Source of the DNA: Marinomonas sp. SBI8L
GTDB lineage: Bacteria; Pseudomonadota; Gammaproteobacteria; Pseudomonadales; Marinomonadaceae
Reading direction: 5' to 3'
Length of the DNA: 64,000 bases
NCBI RefSeq assembly: GCF_001624705.1
Contig: NZ_JSEO01000013.1
Location: 1 to 64,000, forward strand
The translations under genes and the position numbers were made by a program. Positions 8,407 to 18,807 of the stretch are shown here, piece by piece (position 1 is the first letter of the stretch; every line of letters starts with the position of its first letter). Under the pieces are notes generated by a model, which ran no database searches, was not told the DNA's origin, and worked only from the letters and a program-made list of their open reading frames with translations.

Positions 8407-9078
8407 CTAGGCTTTTAAAGTTTTAACACCTTCTTCTGTACCTAGTAGTAGGACATCAGCTGGGCGACTAGCAAATAAGCCGTTAGTTACCACACCCACT
8501 ATGCTATTGATCTTATTTTCTAGGCTAACAGCATCTTCAATTTTTAGGTTATACACATCTAAAATTTGGTTGCCGTTATCAGTCACAACGCCTTCGCGAT
8601 ACACAGGGTCACCGCCAAGTTTTACTAATTCACGAGCAACATAGCTACGTGACATAGGAATCACTTCAACAGGTAGTGGGAAATCACCTAATACATTTAC
8701 CAATTTAGATTGGTCTGCAATACAAACAAATTGTTTACTGACGGCTGCCACTATTTTCTCGCGAGTCAGTGCCGCACCGCCACCTTTAATCAAATGCAGG
8801 TGGTTGTTAGATTCGTCAGCACCATCTACATAAACTGCGATATCTGCAACGCTATTTAAATCATATACAGGAATGCCGTGAGACTTAAGGCGTTCTGCAG
8901 ACGCTTCAGAGCTGGCAACAGTCGCTTCAAACTTAAGTTTGTGCTGAGCTAGTTCATCAATGAATAGGTTCGCTGTTGAGCCTGTTCCTACACCGACAAT
9001 GGTGTCGTCTTCAAGAAGGGGAAGTATGTATTCAACCGCGGCTTTGGCAACGGCGAGTTTCAATTCGTCTTGCGTCAT
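8407..9078 (-). CDS. rpiA: Ribose-5-phosphate isomerase A
   Basis: A 223-residue enzyme that interconverts ribose 5-phosphate and ribulose 5-phosphate in the pentose phosphate pathway. GTGSTA (residues 31-36), VDGADE (84-89) and KGGGAAL (98-104) form the phosphate and active-site loops, and all are intact. I prefer the ATG at 9078 because it gives the standard MTQDELK start and better spacing from AAAGG. An ATG three codons upstream, at 9087, is also possible. It is divergent from ilvA, an arrangement common in gammaproteobacteria. Confidence 0.96.
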   Translation of the reverse strand: MTQDELKLAVAKAAVEYILPLLEDDTIVGVGTGSTANLFIDELAQHKLKFEATVASSEASAERLKSHGIPVYDLNSVADIAVYVDGADESNNHLHLIKGGGAALTREKIVAAVSKQFVCIADQSKLVNVLGDFPLPVEVIPMSRSYVARELVKLGGDPVYREGVVTDNGNQILDVYNLKIEDAVSLENKINSIVGVVTNGLFASRPADVLLLGTEEGVKTLKA

Positions 9079-9343
9079 TTTCTGCATAACCTTTGTTTAG
9101 AGGGCTGGTGGTTCGTATGATTTAGTGACTCTTAAAATAAGCCTGATACGAGATTCTGGCCATTATAAAGGGATAAATTCGCTAATGTTACTCATATCAC
9201 TAGAAAATATTAGGTTAGACGACTTTCGCCTTTGATAGCAGCGCCGTTAATCGGTATATTTCTTGCTCTGTTTTGAACTTTTGTTCGCGATGGACGGCGA
9301 TAATGCCAAGCTAATACTAGATATATGTTCTTTAGGAAAGACT

Positions 9344-10849
9344 ATGCCTCATTCAATCATCAAGAAAATTCTACAAGCGAACGTCTATGACGTAGCTGTA
9401 GAAACACCACTCGCTCGTGCCAAACAACTTAGCAATCGTTTTGGTAATGAGATTATTTTGAAGCGTGAAGATCTACAGCCAGTTTTCAGCTTTAAGATTC
9501 GTGGGGCATATAACAAAATTAGTCAGCTATCACCTGCTCAATTAGCAAATGGGGTGATAGCAGCGTCAGCCGGAAACCATGCACAAGGTTTAGCCTTAGC
9601 AGCACAAAAGCTAGGAGTAAAAGCAACAATCGTTATGCCTGCTACAACACCTGACGTGAAAGTAAATGCCGTCAGAGGTTGGGGAGCAGAGGTTGTTTTA
9701 CATGGTGATGCTTATGATGAAGCGTTTGCTAAGTCACAAGAGATTATGGCGCAATCCGGTCAAGTGTTTGTTCACCCATTTGACGATCTTGATACCATTG
9801 CTGGTCAAGGCACCATAGGGATGGAAATCTTACGCCAGCATGTTGGTGAAATAGATGCCGTCTTTATTCCTGTTGGTGGCGGAGGCTTACTTGCAGGTGT
9901 GGCTTCTTACATTAAATACCTACGCCCTGAGATTAAGGTGATTGCAGTAGAGCCTGAAGATGCGGCTTGTTTTAAAGCTGCAAGAGAAGCGGGCGAACCA
10001 GTGCGTCTTGATCAGGTCGGCATTTTTGCAGAAGGCGTAGCCGTTGGCATTATTGGTAGTAATACTTTTGCTATCGCTAAAGATAATGTTGATGATGTCA
10101 TCACAGTCACAACTGACGAAATGTGTGCTGCGATCAAAGACATTTACGATGATACTCGTGCCATCACAGAACCAGCAGGTGCTTGTGCTTTAGCTGGTCT
10201 TAAAAAGTACATAGAAACAACAGGTGCTAAGGGTCAAACCCTTATTGCGATTAACTCGGGCGCTAATGTTAACTTTGACCGTTTACGCCATGTGTCTGAG
10301 CGAGCTGAGTTAGGTGAAAAGCGCGAAGCTATTATTGCTGTGAAAATTCCAGAAAGCCCAGGTAGTTTCCGCTCTTTCTGCCAAGCGCTAGAAACACGTA
10401 ATATCACTGAATTTAACTATCGTTATAGCGATCCAGAACAAGCCGCTATTTTTGTTGGTGTTCAGTTAGGTGGTCACCCTCATAGTCGTGAGAATTTATT
10501 AGACGATTTAAAAGACTATGAAATCGTTGATCTTACCGACGATGAAACCGCTAAGGTCCATATTCGTCATATGATAGGTGGTCACTTAAGGAGTGAAAAA
10601 GGCGAGCTGCTTTATAGTTTTGAATTCCCTGAGCGCCCTGGTGCTTTGTTGAAATTCTTAAACAGCTTAGGTGGTGAATGGAATATCTCTATGTTCCACT
10701 ATCGCAACCATGGTGACGCTTATGGTCGTGTGTTGGTTGGCTTACAAGCCGTTGGAGAAGAGACGGATGTGACGCAATATCTTGATGCTTTAGGTTATCC
10801 TTATCAAGATGAAACCAATAATCAGGCGTGCCAGTTGTTCTTTAAATAA
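9344..10849 (+). CDS. ilvA: Threonine ammonia-lyase, biosynthetic
   Basis: About 501 residues. It deaminates threonine to 2-oxobutanoate, the committed step to isoleucine. The PLP lysine is in PVFSFKIRGAYNK (K51), with the phosphate loop VGGGGLLAGV downstream. Two ACT-like regulatory repeats follow residue 330 (KIPESPGSFRSFCQAL and EFPERPGALLKFLNSL), which fits the long allosteric form inhibited by isoleucine. I start at the ATG at 9344 because TAGGAAAG precedes it. The frame is open 27 codons further upstream, without homology. It has its own terminator. Confidence 0.96.
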   Translation: MPHSIIKKILQANVYDVAVETPLARAKQLSNRFGNEIILKREDLQPVFSFKIRGAYNKISQLSPAQLANGVIAASAGNHAQGLALAAQKLGVKATIVMPATTPDVKVNAVRGWGAEVVLHGDAYDEAFAKSQEIMAQSGQVFVHPFDDLDTIAGQGTIGMEILRQHVGEIDAVFIPVGGGGLLAGVASYIKYLRPEIKVIAVEPEDAACFKAAREAGEPVRLDQVGIFAEGVAVGIIGSNTFAIAKDNVDDVITVTTDEMCAAIKDIYDDTRAITEPAGACALAGLKKYIETTGAKGQTLIAINSGANVNFDRLRHVSERAELGEKREAIIAVKIPESPGSFRSFCQALETRNITEFNYRYSDPEQAAIFVGVQLGGHPHSRENLLDDLKDYEIVDLTDDETAKVHIRHMIGGHLRSEKGELLYSFEFPERPGALLKFLNSLGGEWNISMFHYRNHGDAYGRVLVGLQAVGEETDVTQYLDALGYPYQDETNNQACQLFFK

Positions 10850-10897
10850 CAGCTTAAAACGCATTTGGTTTAATGCTTTTTGAATGTTAAGAATAGG

Positions 10898-10932
10898 AAA
10901 GCCCGAAAGTGAAAACTTTCGGGCTTTTTTGT
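10898..10932. terminator. Bidirectional terminator between ilvA and choX
   Basis: A perfect 13-bp stem (10898-10910 with 10915-10927) with a GAAA tetraloop and a T-run on the plus strand. The A residues on the left also allow minus-strand use by the choline locus. Confidence 0.88.
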
Positions 10933-11013
10933 TGGAAAGGTATTAGCGCTACACAAAAAGAGGGGAAGTATAGGAACTAGCTCGCCCTTACCAACAAACT
11001 TAAGCTTTTAAAA

Positions 11014-11967
11014 TCAAAGTGCGAGATGCTGTTTCACCGCTGCTAGCCCATTGTCGCCTTGATAGGTTGTTACACCTTCAAGCCAAGTGTTCAAAACATC
11101 TGGGTTTGCTGTAAGCCATTCTTTGGCTGCGTCTTTTGGCTTTTTCGCATTATTTAAAACCTCACCTATGATTTCATTCTCCATGGTTAAAGAGAATTTC
11201 AGGTTTTGTACCAAGGTCCCTACATTTGAGCATTCTTGGCTATAGCCTTTACGGCTTAGAGTGTGAATTGTGGCACCACCATAATTAGGGCCAAAATACT
11301 TATCACCGCCAGAAAGGTATTTAAGATCAAAATTAACATTCATCGGGTGAGGCTCCCAACCGAGAAAAACAATGAACTTGTCACGACGCACTGAGCGATT
11401 TACCTGAGTCAACATGGCCTGCTCGCCTGACTCTACAACCTTCCAATCACCTAGGCCAAAATCATTGCTATCTATCATTTTTTGCAGGTTTTGATTGGCT
11501 GGTGCACCGGCTTCGATACCGTAAATTTTACTTCTAAACTTACTTTCAAACTTGTGTAAATCGGCAAAGCTTTGTACCCCTGCGTCATATACAAATTCAG
11601 GGACAGCTAAGGTGAACTTTACGCCTTCAAGGTTGGTGCGAATCTGGTCGATATCCCCTTTATATTGATCAATAAAGCCTGATTGAGCTGGCATCCAGTT
11701 CCCCATGAAGAGATCAATCTCACCGCTCTTTAAGCTTTCAAAGCCAACAGGTACACCTAGTAGGAATACTTCGGTTTGATAACCCAGACCTTCTAAAATG
11801 GTACTGGTAATACCATTGGTCGCACCAATATCCGTCCAGCCAGGGTCAGAGAAAGTCACTTTCTGGCATTGGCTCGGTTCTTGGGCATAGCTTAAGCTAG
11901 CGGATAGCGCTAAGGTCGCAAGGGCAACGCTTTTCGCGAGTGGACGATAAGGTAAAATCTGCAACAT
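11014..11967 (-). CDS. choX: Choline ABC transporter periplasmic binding protein
   Basis: A 317-residue solute-binding protein of the OpuAC/ProX-like class. The signal peptide ends in LSASLSYA (about residue 28). The mature part begins CQKVTFSDPGWTDIGATN and contains LFMGNWMPAQ, both placing tryptophans as in the aromatic box of choline-binding ChoX. The frame is open further upstream, into betC, but the start is fixed at 11967 by AAAGGAG nine bases before the ATG. It lies 64 bp downstream of betC on the same strand, so it is likely co-transcribed. No permease or ATPase gene accompanies it, so the transporter body must be encoded elsewhere. Choline specificity is inferred from context and family. 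Confidence 0.9.
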   Translation of the reverse strand: MLQILPYRPLAKSVALATLALSASLSYAQEPSQCQKVTFSDPGWTDIGATNGITSTILEGLGYQTEVFLLGVPVGFESLKSGEIDLFMGNWMPAQSGFIDQYKGDIDQIRTNLEGVKFTLAVPEFVYDAGVQSFADLHKFESKFRSKIYGIEAGAPANQNLQKMIDSNDFGLGDWKVVESGEQAMLTQVNRSVRRDKFIVFLGWEPHPMNVNFDLKYLSGGDKYFGPNYGGATIHTLSRKGYSQECSNVGTLVQNLKFSLTMENEIIGEVLNNAKKPKDAAKEWLTANPDVLNTWLEGVTTYQGDNGLAAVKQHLAL

Positions 11968-12031
11968 GAGGAAACTCCTTTGTCGTTTAAATAGCCGTTT
12001 AACGGTTTGTGTTGTTATTGTTTTAAGTAAA

Positions 12032-13552
12032 TCAATCGACTTTTGGAAAGCGTGACCTTGCTTCAAGATCATCAAGATCAATGTGGTTTCGCATGTAAAG
12101 CTCGCCACTATCAAAGAAAGGTTGGTGGTCCCAGGTTTTCTTTTTGCCTTTATTTAGCGCGCCAACCACTAATCGGCGGCGACGTTGGCTGATAAGCACA
12201 TCTTGTGTTAAGGCTTCGTGATCCCAGCGTTCAGCTGCTTCTGCTCTAAATTGTTTAACCAATGCTTGATGTTCTGAGTCGGTGGCGAGATTGTTTAGTT
12301 CTTTAGGGTCAAGCTTAAGGTTGAAGAGTTGGTCTGGGTCTTGATTACAGCAAATGTACTTGTAATCCCCGCGACGAATCATAAACAAAGGGGCGATAGT
12401 GCCTTCGCCAAAGTATTCTGCAATCACTTCATCATGACCACCTGTGCCTTCAAGGTGAGGCATGATACTGCGACCTTGAATTGGCATCGCATAATCTTGC
12501 TTTGCCTTGTTGGAGGCGATATCGACAAACGTAGGCAATAAGTCCATGGTCGACACTGACTCAGAAACACGTTTAGGCGTAAAGCGTTTAGGCGAGTGAA
12601 CTATCATAGGTACGCGCACTGAATCCTCGAAGAAGGACATCTTGTACCAAAGGTTACGCTCGCCCAGCATATCGCCATGATCACCAGAAAAGACGATGAT
12701 GGTATCCTCATCTAAGCCACAATCTTTTAGGGATTTGAGCACCTCACCAATCTTGTCATCGACATAACTAATGGCGCCATAATAAGCGCGTCTGGCATTT
12801 TTAATCTGCTGCTCTGTGATGGGCTGCTCATCATAGGCAAATACATCTTGCAGCCTTAACGAATGAGGGTCTTGCTCTGATTTTGGAATGTCTATTTTAG
12901 GTAGTTCAATGTCTTCATCCTGATACATGTTCCAATACTCTTCTGGAATAGCATAAGGGTCATGAGGGTGTGTAAGAGAAACAGTGAGGCAGAAAGGTCT
13001 TTCTTGTTTACCGCGAGCATAATCATGCAGATAGCGTTTTGCCTGAAAGGTCACTTCATCATCAAAGTCTAATTGGTTGGTGCGAACACAAGGGCCAGCT
13101 TGAGTGACCGAACTCATATTGTGATACCAAGTTGGGCGTGTGCTTGGGTCATCCCAATTAGGGAACCAACCATAGTCTGCTGGGTAAATATCTGTGGTTA
13201 GCCTGTCTTCAAAGCCATGAAGCTGCTCTGGCCCACAAAAGTGCATCTTGCCAGATAAAGCGGTTTGATAGTTTTGCTGGCGTAGGTAATGGGCGAAGGT
13301 GGGAATATCGGCAGGTAAATCCGCAGCATTATCGAATGCGCCAATTTTAGCGGGTAACTGCCCTGTCATTAAAACATAACGAGATGGTGCGCAAAGAGGG
13401 CTATTACAGTAGGCCGAATCAAAAACAACACCTTCGTTAGCAAGCGCTTCAAGGTTAGGTGTTTTGACTAATTTATGACCGTAAATGGGTAATGCTGATG
13501 CAGCCAATTGGTCTGCCATTAAGAATAATATATTGGGTTGTTTATTTTTCAT
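12032..13552 (-). CDS. betC: Choline-sulfatase
   Basis: A 506-residue arylsulfatase-superfamily enzyme that hydrolyses choline-O-sulfate to choline and sulfate. The formylglycine motif CAPSR places the modified cysteine at residue 54, and the metal-binding D14-Q15 pair is in LFLMADQLAAS. FSGDHGDMLGERNLWYKMSF carries the second metal and substrate region. The C-terminal extension with QRRRRLV and DHQPFFDSGELYMRNH is typical of true choline sulfatases. An anaerobic or FGE-type maturase must act in trans. It is divergent from a LysR regulator and upstream of choX. The product choline would feed glycine betaine synthesis. Confidence 0.96.
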   Translation of the reverse strand: MKNKQPNILFLMADQLAASALPIYGHKLVKTPNLEALANEGVVFDSAYCNSPLCAPSRYVLMTGQLPAKIGAFDNAADLPADIPTFAHYLRQQNYQTALSGKMHFCGPEQLHGFEDRLTTDIYPADYGWFPNWDDPSTRPTWYHNMSSVTQAGPCVRTNQLDFDDEVTFQAKRYLHDYARGKQERPFCLTVSLTHPHDPYAIPEEYWNMYQDEDIELPKIDIPKSEQDPHSLRLQDVFAYDEQPITEQQIKNARRAYYGAISYVDDKIGEVLKSLKDCGLDEDTIIVFSGDHGDMLGERNLWYKMSFFEDSVRVPMIVHSPKRFTPKRVSESVSTMDLLPTFVDIASNKAKQDYAMPIQGRSIMPHLEGTGGHDEVIAEYFGEGTIAPLFMIRRGDYKYICCNQDPDQLFNLKLDPKELNNLATDSEHQALVKQFRAEAAERWDHEALTQDVLISQRRRRLVVGALNKGKKKTWDHQPFFDSGELYMRNHIDLDDLEARSRFPKVD

Positions 13553-13701
13553 GAGCTCAACCTGCTTTAAAGTTAAAAAGTGACAAAGTTAAATAAATAC
13601 AACTAATGCTTAATGCATCTTCTAGCCTTGTGTATTAGGTTGAACCTTAGGAAACCTCCTGTAAACTGACTAAAATATTATGACTCGGATAAGATGAAAT
13701 T

Positions 13702-14628
13702 ATGCCAACAAATGAAACGTTACCACCACTGCAAAGTTTGGTCGTTTTTGAATCAGCGGCGAGACATCTAAGTTTTACCCGTGCAGCAAGAGAGCTGGGA
13801 ACAACGCAACCGGCTATCAGTCAGCAGGTTAGAGGCCTTGAAGCCAATTTAAACTGTTTATTGTTTGTACGTATTTATCGCGGCGTAGAGCTCACCGAAG
13901 CGGGAAACAAGTTGCTATTAGCGACACAAAAAAGCCTGCAATCGCTCACGTCTGTTTGCGATGATATTCGCCAACAACCGCAAAATAATCGCATAACAGT
14001 GGCGACAGACTTTGCTTTTGCAACTTATGGTCTGATGCCAAAGCTTAGTGAGTTCCGAAATTTGTATCAAAATGAGTTCCCTGATATGGATATTCGGCTG
14101 CAAACATCTCAAGCGCCTGAAGTAGAAAATAAGGGTGAAGCTGACATAGTTATCCTGTTTGGCGCTGATCATTCCCATAGTCATGATAGTTATCAGTTGC
14201 TTAGTGAAAAAGTCTTTCCTGTTTGCAGTAAAGCCTTGATCGCAGGTAAGCAGATTAACTCTTTGGCTGATCTTTTAAACTTACCCTTATTAAAGCTAAA
14301 TGCCCTGAATGGAAAACCTTGGCTTAACTGGGATGATGTGGCCCATGAACATGGCTTAACGCTGAACGGTGTTAGTGCTCAGTTAGAATCAGATAATTTT
14401 ACCCTTCTAGTACAGGCTGCTTTAGCTGGGCAAGGGGTGAGTCTTGCTTGGTCACCCTTGGTCGATGACTTGGTGCAGGCGGGTATCTTAGTCGCTTTCC
14501 CCGAATACAGTCATAGCTCGAATAATGGCTATCATCTTATTTTTACAAGGCCTGAGGGGCGAACGCCTTTAATGCAGGTTTTTGCGCAATGGTTATCTAA
14601 TAGTTTGCAGTACGATCAGCCCAAGTAA
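13702..14628 (+). CDS. LysR-type regulator of choline-sulfate use
   Basis: A 308-residue LysR protein. The helix-turn-helix is at about residues 10-65 (LVVFESAARHLSFTRAAREL, then TTQPAISQQVRGLE). The effector domain continues to the end, with GQGVSLAWSPLVDDLV. Divergence from betC and choX matches the arrangement of the choline-sulfate utilisation regulators known beside betC in other proteobacteria. The 149-bp shared promoter region holds an 11-bp inverted repeat (13637-13647, AGGTT-G-AACCT) that could be its site. The inducer is presumably choline sulfate or choline, which is inference. Confidence 0.88.
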   Translation: MPTNETLPPLQSLVVFESAARHLSFTRAARELGTTQPAISQQVRGLEANLNCLLFVRIYRGVELTEAGNKLLLATQKSLQSLTSVCDDIRQQPQNNRITVATDFAFATYGLMPKLSEFRNLYQNEFPDMDIRLQTSQAPEVENKGEADIVILFGADHSHSHDSYQLLSEKVFPVCSKALIAGKQINSLADLLNLPLLKLNALNGKPWLNWDDVAHEHGLTLNGVSAQLESDNFTLLVQAALAGQGVSLAWSPLVDDLVQAGILVAFPEYSHSSNNGYHLIFTRPEGRTPLMQVFAQWLSNSLQYDQPK

Positions 14629-14809
14629 GGCTGTATTTTATTGCAACACATTTACTTTAACTCAGCTGTAAATGTGAATCGCCACTTTAGCTATTAAGGT
14701 AAAATCGGTTATCATATGTGCAATAAATTTATCGTGAAAACGTCGTCATAGAGTCAGGCTTAAAACACCTTTAAGTCAGCTAGTACAACGTCAATAGGAA
14801 AGACTTTCA

Positions 14810-16543
14810 GTGAATATTCAAACCCTTCTTAATAACCGTATCCAACAGGCTATGGTTGCGGCAGGCGCGGCTGATGATGCCCCTGCACTTGTTCGTCAAT
14901 CTGCCAAGGTTCAATTTGGTGATTATCAAGCTAATGGCATGATGGGCGTAGCAAAAAAGCTAAAAACCAACCCTCGTGAATTTGCTCAGAAAGTTTTAGA
15001 TCTAGTAGATCTGTCTGATGTTGCTGACAAGGTTGAGATTGCAGGTCCTGGCTTTATTAACATCTTCTTGAAAAATGATTGGATGTCAGGTGCCTTAGCT
15101 AGCCTACGTAAGAGTGCTCGTTTAGATATCGCGCAAGTAGAAAAAGCGCAAACTATAGTAGTGGATTACTCTTCACCTAACCTAGCCAAAGAAATGCACG
15201 TAGGTCATCTAAGGTCGACAGTTATTGGTGATGCGGTTGTTCGTACGCTTGAGTTCTTAGGCCACAATGTTGTGCGTCAAAATCACGTGGGTGATTGGGG
15301 GACACAATTTGGCATGTTGTTGGCGTATATGGAAAGACTGCGTCAAGAAAATACTGAAATCAGCATGGCCCTATCTGATTTAGAAACCTTCTACCGTGCG
15401 GCTAAAACCTGTTTTGATGAAGACGAAGCCTTTGCTGCTCGTGCCCGTGAACTTGTTGTCGAACTGCAATCAGGTGATAAGCAATGCCTTGCCCTATGGC
15501 AAGAGTTTATCAATATCTCTCTAGAGCATTGTGAAGCAACCTACAACACATTGGGTGTGTCTCTAACACGTGAAAATGTTATGCCAGAAAGTGCTTATAA
15601 CGATGACTTACCTAATGTGATAGCAGCACTTGAAGAGCAAAACTTATTACAAGAATCTAATGGAGCGCAATGTGTCTTCATGGAAGAGTTTGCTAATAAA
15701 GAAGGTGAAATCACTCCTGTTATCGTACAGAAAACCGGTGGTGGCTTCTTGTATGCTACGACTGACTTGGCAGCTTTAAGATATCGTCAAGATGTATTGA
15801 ACTTTGATCGTGGATTGTACTTTGTCGATGCGCGTCAATCTTTGCACTTCCAGCAAATCTATACTCTTGGCCGTAAAGCTGGTTTCGTTAAACCTGAAAC
15901 CAGCTTAGAACACATGCCTTTTGGTACCGTAATGGGAACCGATGGTAAGCCATTTAAAACTCGTTCTGGTACAGTGGCTAAGCTATCTGACTTGCTAGCT
16001 GAAGCACAAGACAGAGCGTATAAGCTGGTGGCTGAAAAGAATCCAGAAATGGAAGAAGACGAGCTAGCTAATATCGGTCGAGTAGTGGGTATCGCCTCAG
16101 TTAAGTATGCTGACTTATCGAAAAACCGTACCAGTGATTATGTGTTTAACTGGGATACAATGTTGAGCTTTGAGGGAAATACAGCACCTTACTTGCTTTA
16201 CGCTTATTCTCGTGTTGCCAGCATAGTGCGCCGTTCTGAAATTGATGTCGCAAATTTGACCGGTGATATTTCTCTGGCTGAGTCTCAAGAGCGTGCTTTA
16301 GCCGTTAAGTTAATGCAATTTGAAGAAGCTGTGCAACAGGTTGCTAACGATGGTATGCCTCATAATTTATGTGCGTATCTATATGAATTAGCTGGCATCT
16401 TTATGACTTTCTACGAAGCTTGTCCAATTCTTAATGCGGAAGATGAGCTTAAGAATAGCCGTTTACAACTAGCATTAAATACCGCTTCTACTTTGAAACA
16501 AGGTTTATCGCTATTAGGAATAGAAACCTTAGAGCGTATGTAA
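14810..16543 (+). CDS. argS: Arginyl-tRNA synthetase
   Basis: A 577-residue class Ia synthetase that charges tRNA-Arg. The N-terminal Add1 domain is residues 1-110. The HIGH-type motif reads HVGH in [17 protein letters not shown] (about residue 130). The second signature is of the E. coli type ([12 protein letters not shown]) rather than a KMSKS copy. The C-terminal anticodon-binding DALR domain includes [18 protein letters not shown]. The start codon is GTG preceded by AGGAAAGA. The gene is alone and ends in a strong terminator. Length and motifs are normal. Confidence 0.97.
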   Translation: MNIQTLLNNRIQQAMVAAGAADDAPALVRQSAKVQFGDYQANGMMGVAKKLKTNPREFAQKVLDLVDLSDVADKVEIAGPGFINIFLKNDWMSGALASLRKSARLDIAQVEKAQTIVVDYSSPNLAKEMHVGHLRSTVIGDAVVRTLEFLGHNVVRQNHVGDWGTQFGMLLAYMERLRQENTEISMALSDLETFYRAAKTCFDEDEAFAARARELVVELQSGDKQCLALWQEFINISLEHCEATYNTLGVSLTRENVMPESAYNDDLPNVIAALEEQNLLQESNGAQCVFMEEFANKEGEITPVIVQKTGGGFLYATTDLAALRYRQDVLNFDRGLYFVDARQSLHFQQIYTLGRKAGFVKPETSLEHMPFGTVMGTDGKPFKTRSGTVAKLSDLLAEAQDRAYKLVAEKNPEMEEDELANIGRVVGIASVKYADLSKNRTSDYVFNWDTMLSFEGNTAPYLLYAYSRVASIVRRSEIDVANLTGDISLAESQERALAVKLMQFEEAVQQVANDGMPHNLCAYLYELAGIFMTFYEACPILNAEDELKNSRLQLALNTASTLKQGLSLLGIETLERM

Positions 16544-16572
16544 AGTATTGCCCTAACGCAGTATTTGAAGAT

Positions 16573-16605
16573 AAAAAGCCAACCTTAGGGTTGGCTTTTT
16601 TTGTT
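16573..16605 (+). terminator. Terminator of argS
   Basis: A perfect 12-bp stem (16573-16584 with 16589-16600), a 4-nt loop and a T-run, 30 nt after the argS stop codon. Confidence 0.9.
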
Positions 16606-16811
16606 TTGAATCAAGTTCAGACGCAACTTCTATTCTGATGATATGAACCTCCTTCTAAATCAATAAGCAGAGCTAATATTTCCGTTAATCTTGGGCTTTA
16701 GACTTTGCATTTATTGGCATGGATATTGGCTGCTTTTTGCCTATTTCACACACACCAAGCTAGCTAGTGTAAAGGTATTCGTGAGTTAGGTTATTGAAGA
16801 TAAGGATAGTC

Positions 16812-18701
16812 ATGAAGATACGTTTGAATTTTTCAGTGCGCGCCAAATTAATGTTTATCACAGGCTTAGTGGTCTGCTCTTTTTTACTTTTGTCTAGTAT
16901 GGCCACCTACCGCGCTAACCAAATGTCTGATTTACAGGATTTAGCGGTAGATTTAAGCCAAGTTAATAGCCAAATGCTCATGTTGCGCCAATATGAAAAG
17001 GACTTTCTAACTGAGTTTAATCTCGATAGTTATCAAGGTTTCGAGCAAGAGTATCAAGCTTTGGTAAATAAAATTGCCAAAGTGGAGTTGGGGTTTAATC
17101 AATTTGGTGTTGATAAATCACAGGCGTTTAATGAGCTAAAAAGCAGTCTTGAAGAGTACCAGCAAGACTTTATTGGCATTTATCAAAGACACACTGAAAT
17201 AGGTTTAAACCAAGATCAAGGTCTGCAAGCAAAGCTAAGAGGTAGTATTTTACAGGCGGAAGAGCTTTTACTGATGGCGAACGCAGACTCAAAGCTGATG
17301 TTAGATATGCTGACGTTGCGTCGCTTGGAAAAGAACTTTATGTTGCGTAAAGATGCGCTTTATCTTGCCCAGCATAAACGCCAAAGTAAGCTGTTTTATG
17401 TGCATATCACGACAAGCAAGCTACCCAGTCAGGCAAAAAAGCAACTCATCTTAAGTATTCGTGGTTATCAATCTGCCTTTACTCAGCTAGTACAGGCTTA
17501 TGAAGCCTTAGGTTTGACACAAAGCCAAGGGTTGCAGGGGTTGATGCAAGGCTCAGCAACTGCCACTGTGGATCTGGTTAATAATTTGGATGTGACCTTA
17601 AAAGCAGAAATTCAGCAAGTAGAAAAGCAAGCCAGCTGGCTTAATCTGATGGTCTTTCTTGGAGTGAGTTGTATTAGTGTCTGTCTCTTGTTAATGACGA
17701 CTCGCCTTATCACTAAGCGATTAAATTCGTTAAATGAACACCTTAAGCATATTGCTGATGGGGATGCTGACTTAACGGTAGAGCTTAATGCTAAAGGGAA
17801 TGATGAGTTTGCCTTGCTAAGTGAGTCATTTAACCGCTTTGTGCGCCAGCTACAGCATATTTTTATTAATACTAAGGATATCTCTCATCAGCTCGTTTGT
17901 GCCGCTGAGCAGTCTTCTGTAGCGGCTAAGCAGAGTCGAGAACATACTAAGGAACAAGAAATGCAAACCACTATGGTGGCGTCCGCGGTAGAGCAAATGT
18001 TAGCGACCTCAAAAGAGATATCTCAACATATTCATAGTGCGGCAGATGAAGCCAAGCAGACGAAGAATGCAGCGTTTGAAGGGCGTGATTTATCGGATCA
18101 AGCAGGGACCTCTATCACCACTTTATCGGGCAGTATTGCTCAAGCCTCTAAGGTAATTCATCAACTGGAGCTAGACTCAGGCAATATTGGCATGGTGCTA
18201 GACGTAATTCGAGGCATTGCCGAACAAACTAATTTGCTCGCCTTGAATGCCGCGATTGAAGCGGCGAGAGCCGGGGAAAGTGGGCGTGGATTCGCAGTGG
18301 TTGCTGATGAAGTGAGATCTTTGGCTCAGCGTACCAGTGAATCAACGGAAGAGATTCAAAACCTGATTTTAAGTTTGCAATCAGGTACAAGCCAATCTGT
18401 CGCTGTGATGACAGAAAGCCAGCATGATATGAACTTGAGTGAAGAACGCACCAAACAGAATATGGCTGCAATAGAGCAAATTGTGAAAAGTGTGGATAAC
18501 ATTTTTGACATGAACACCCAGATAGCTGCAGCTTCTGAGCAACAAGCGCAAACCTCAGAAGAAATTAGCCGCAGTGTGATTAATATTTCAGAGCTTACTG
18601 TGCAAACAACTGCCGGCATAGTTGAGACTGATCAAGCCAGTGAAAACGTCTATCATCTAGCCAGCGAACTCAACCAAATGGTCAGCGGTTATCGTACTTG
18701 A
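16812..18701 (+). CDS. Methyl-accepting chemotaxis protein with HBM-type sensor
   Basis: A 629-residue chemoreceptor. A membrane segment at about residues 14-35 and a second at about 274-297 flank a large all-helical periplasmic region of about 240 residues. Two related stretches, [10 protein letters not shown] and [15 protein letters not shown], fit a helical bimodular (HBM) ligand domain like that of the organic-acid receptor McpS. HAMP ([17 protein letters not shown]) and the canonical signalling tip ([20 protein letters not shown]) follow. There is no C-terminal pentapeptide. I start at 16812, where TAAGGA has correct spacing, not at the upstream TTG. The ligand is unknown; a carboxylic acid is only a family-level guess. 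Confidence 0.93.
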   Translation: MKIRLNFSVRAKLMFITGLVVCSFLLLSSMATYRANQMSDLQDLAVDLSQVNSQMLMLRQYEKDFLTEFNLDSYQGFEQEYQALVNKIAKVELGFNQFGVDKSQAFNELKSSLEEYQQDFIGIYQRHTEIGLNQDQGLQAKLRGSILQAEELLLMANADSKLMLDMLTLRRLEKNFMLRKDALYLAQHKRQSKLFYVHITTSKLPSQAKKQLILSIRGYQSAFTQLVQAYEALGLTQSQGLQGLMQGSATATVDLVNNLDVTLKAEIQQVEKQASWLNLMVFLGVSCISVCLLLMTTRLITKRLNSLNEHLKHIADGDADLTVELNAKGNDEFALLSESFNRFVRQLQHIFINTKDISHQLVCAAEQSSVAAKQSREHTKEQEMQTTMVASAVEQMLATSKEISQHIHSAADEAKQTKNAAFEGRDLSDQAGTSITTLSGSIAQASKVIHQLELDSGNIGMVLDVIRGIAEQTNLLALNAAIEAARAGESGRGFAVVADEVRSLAQRTSESTEEIQNLILSLQSGTSQSVAVMTESQHDMNLSEERTKQNMAAIEQIVKSVDNIFDMNTQIAAASEQQAQTSEEISRSVINISELTVQTTAGIVETDQASENVYHLASELNQMVSGYRT

Positions 18702-18807
18702 GCTAGAGGGTGTTTGCTTTTCAATGGGATGACAAAAACTTGCACCTTGGCGTGATATCAGTAAGCTTCTAGCGCGTTAATCTGATTTTATTTGCTAGGG
18801 GAAGAGT

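Noticed and set aside
13601-13618. Short repeat ATGC-TTAAT-GCAT in the betC/LysR promoter region
   Set aside because: Four-base arms are too short to claim an operator.
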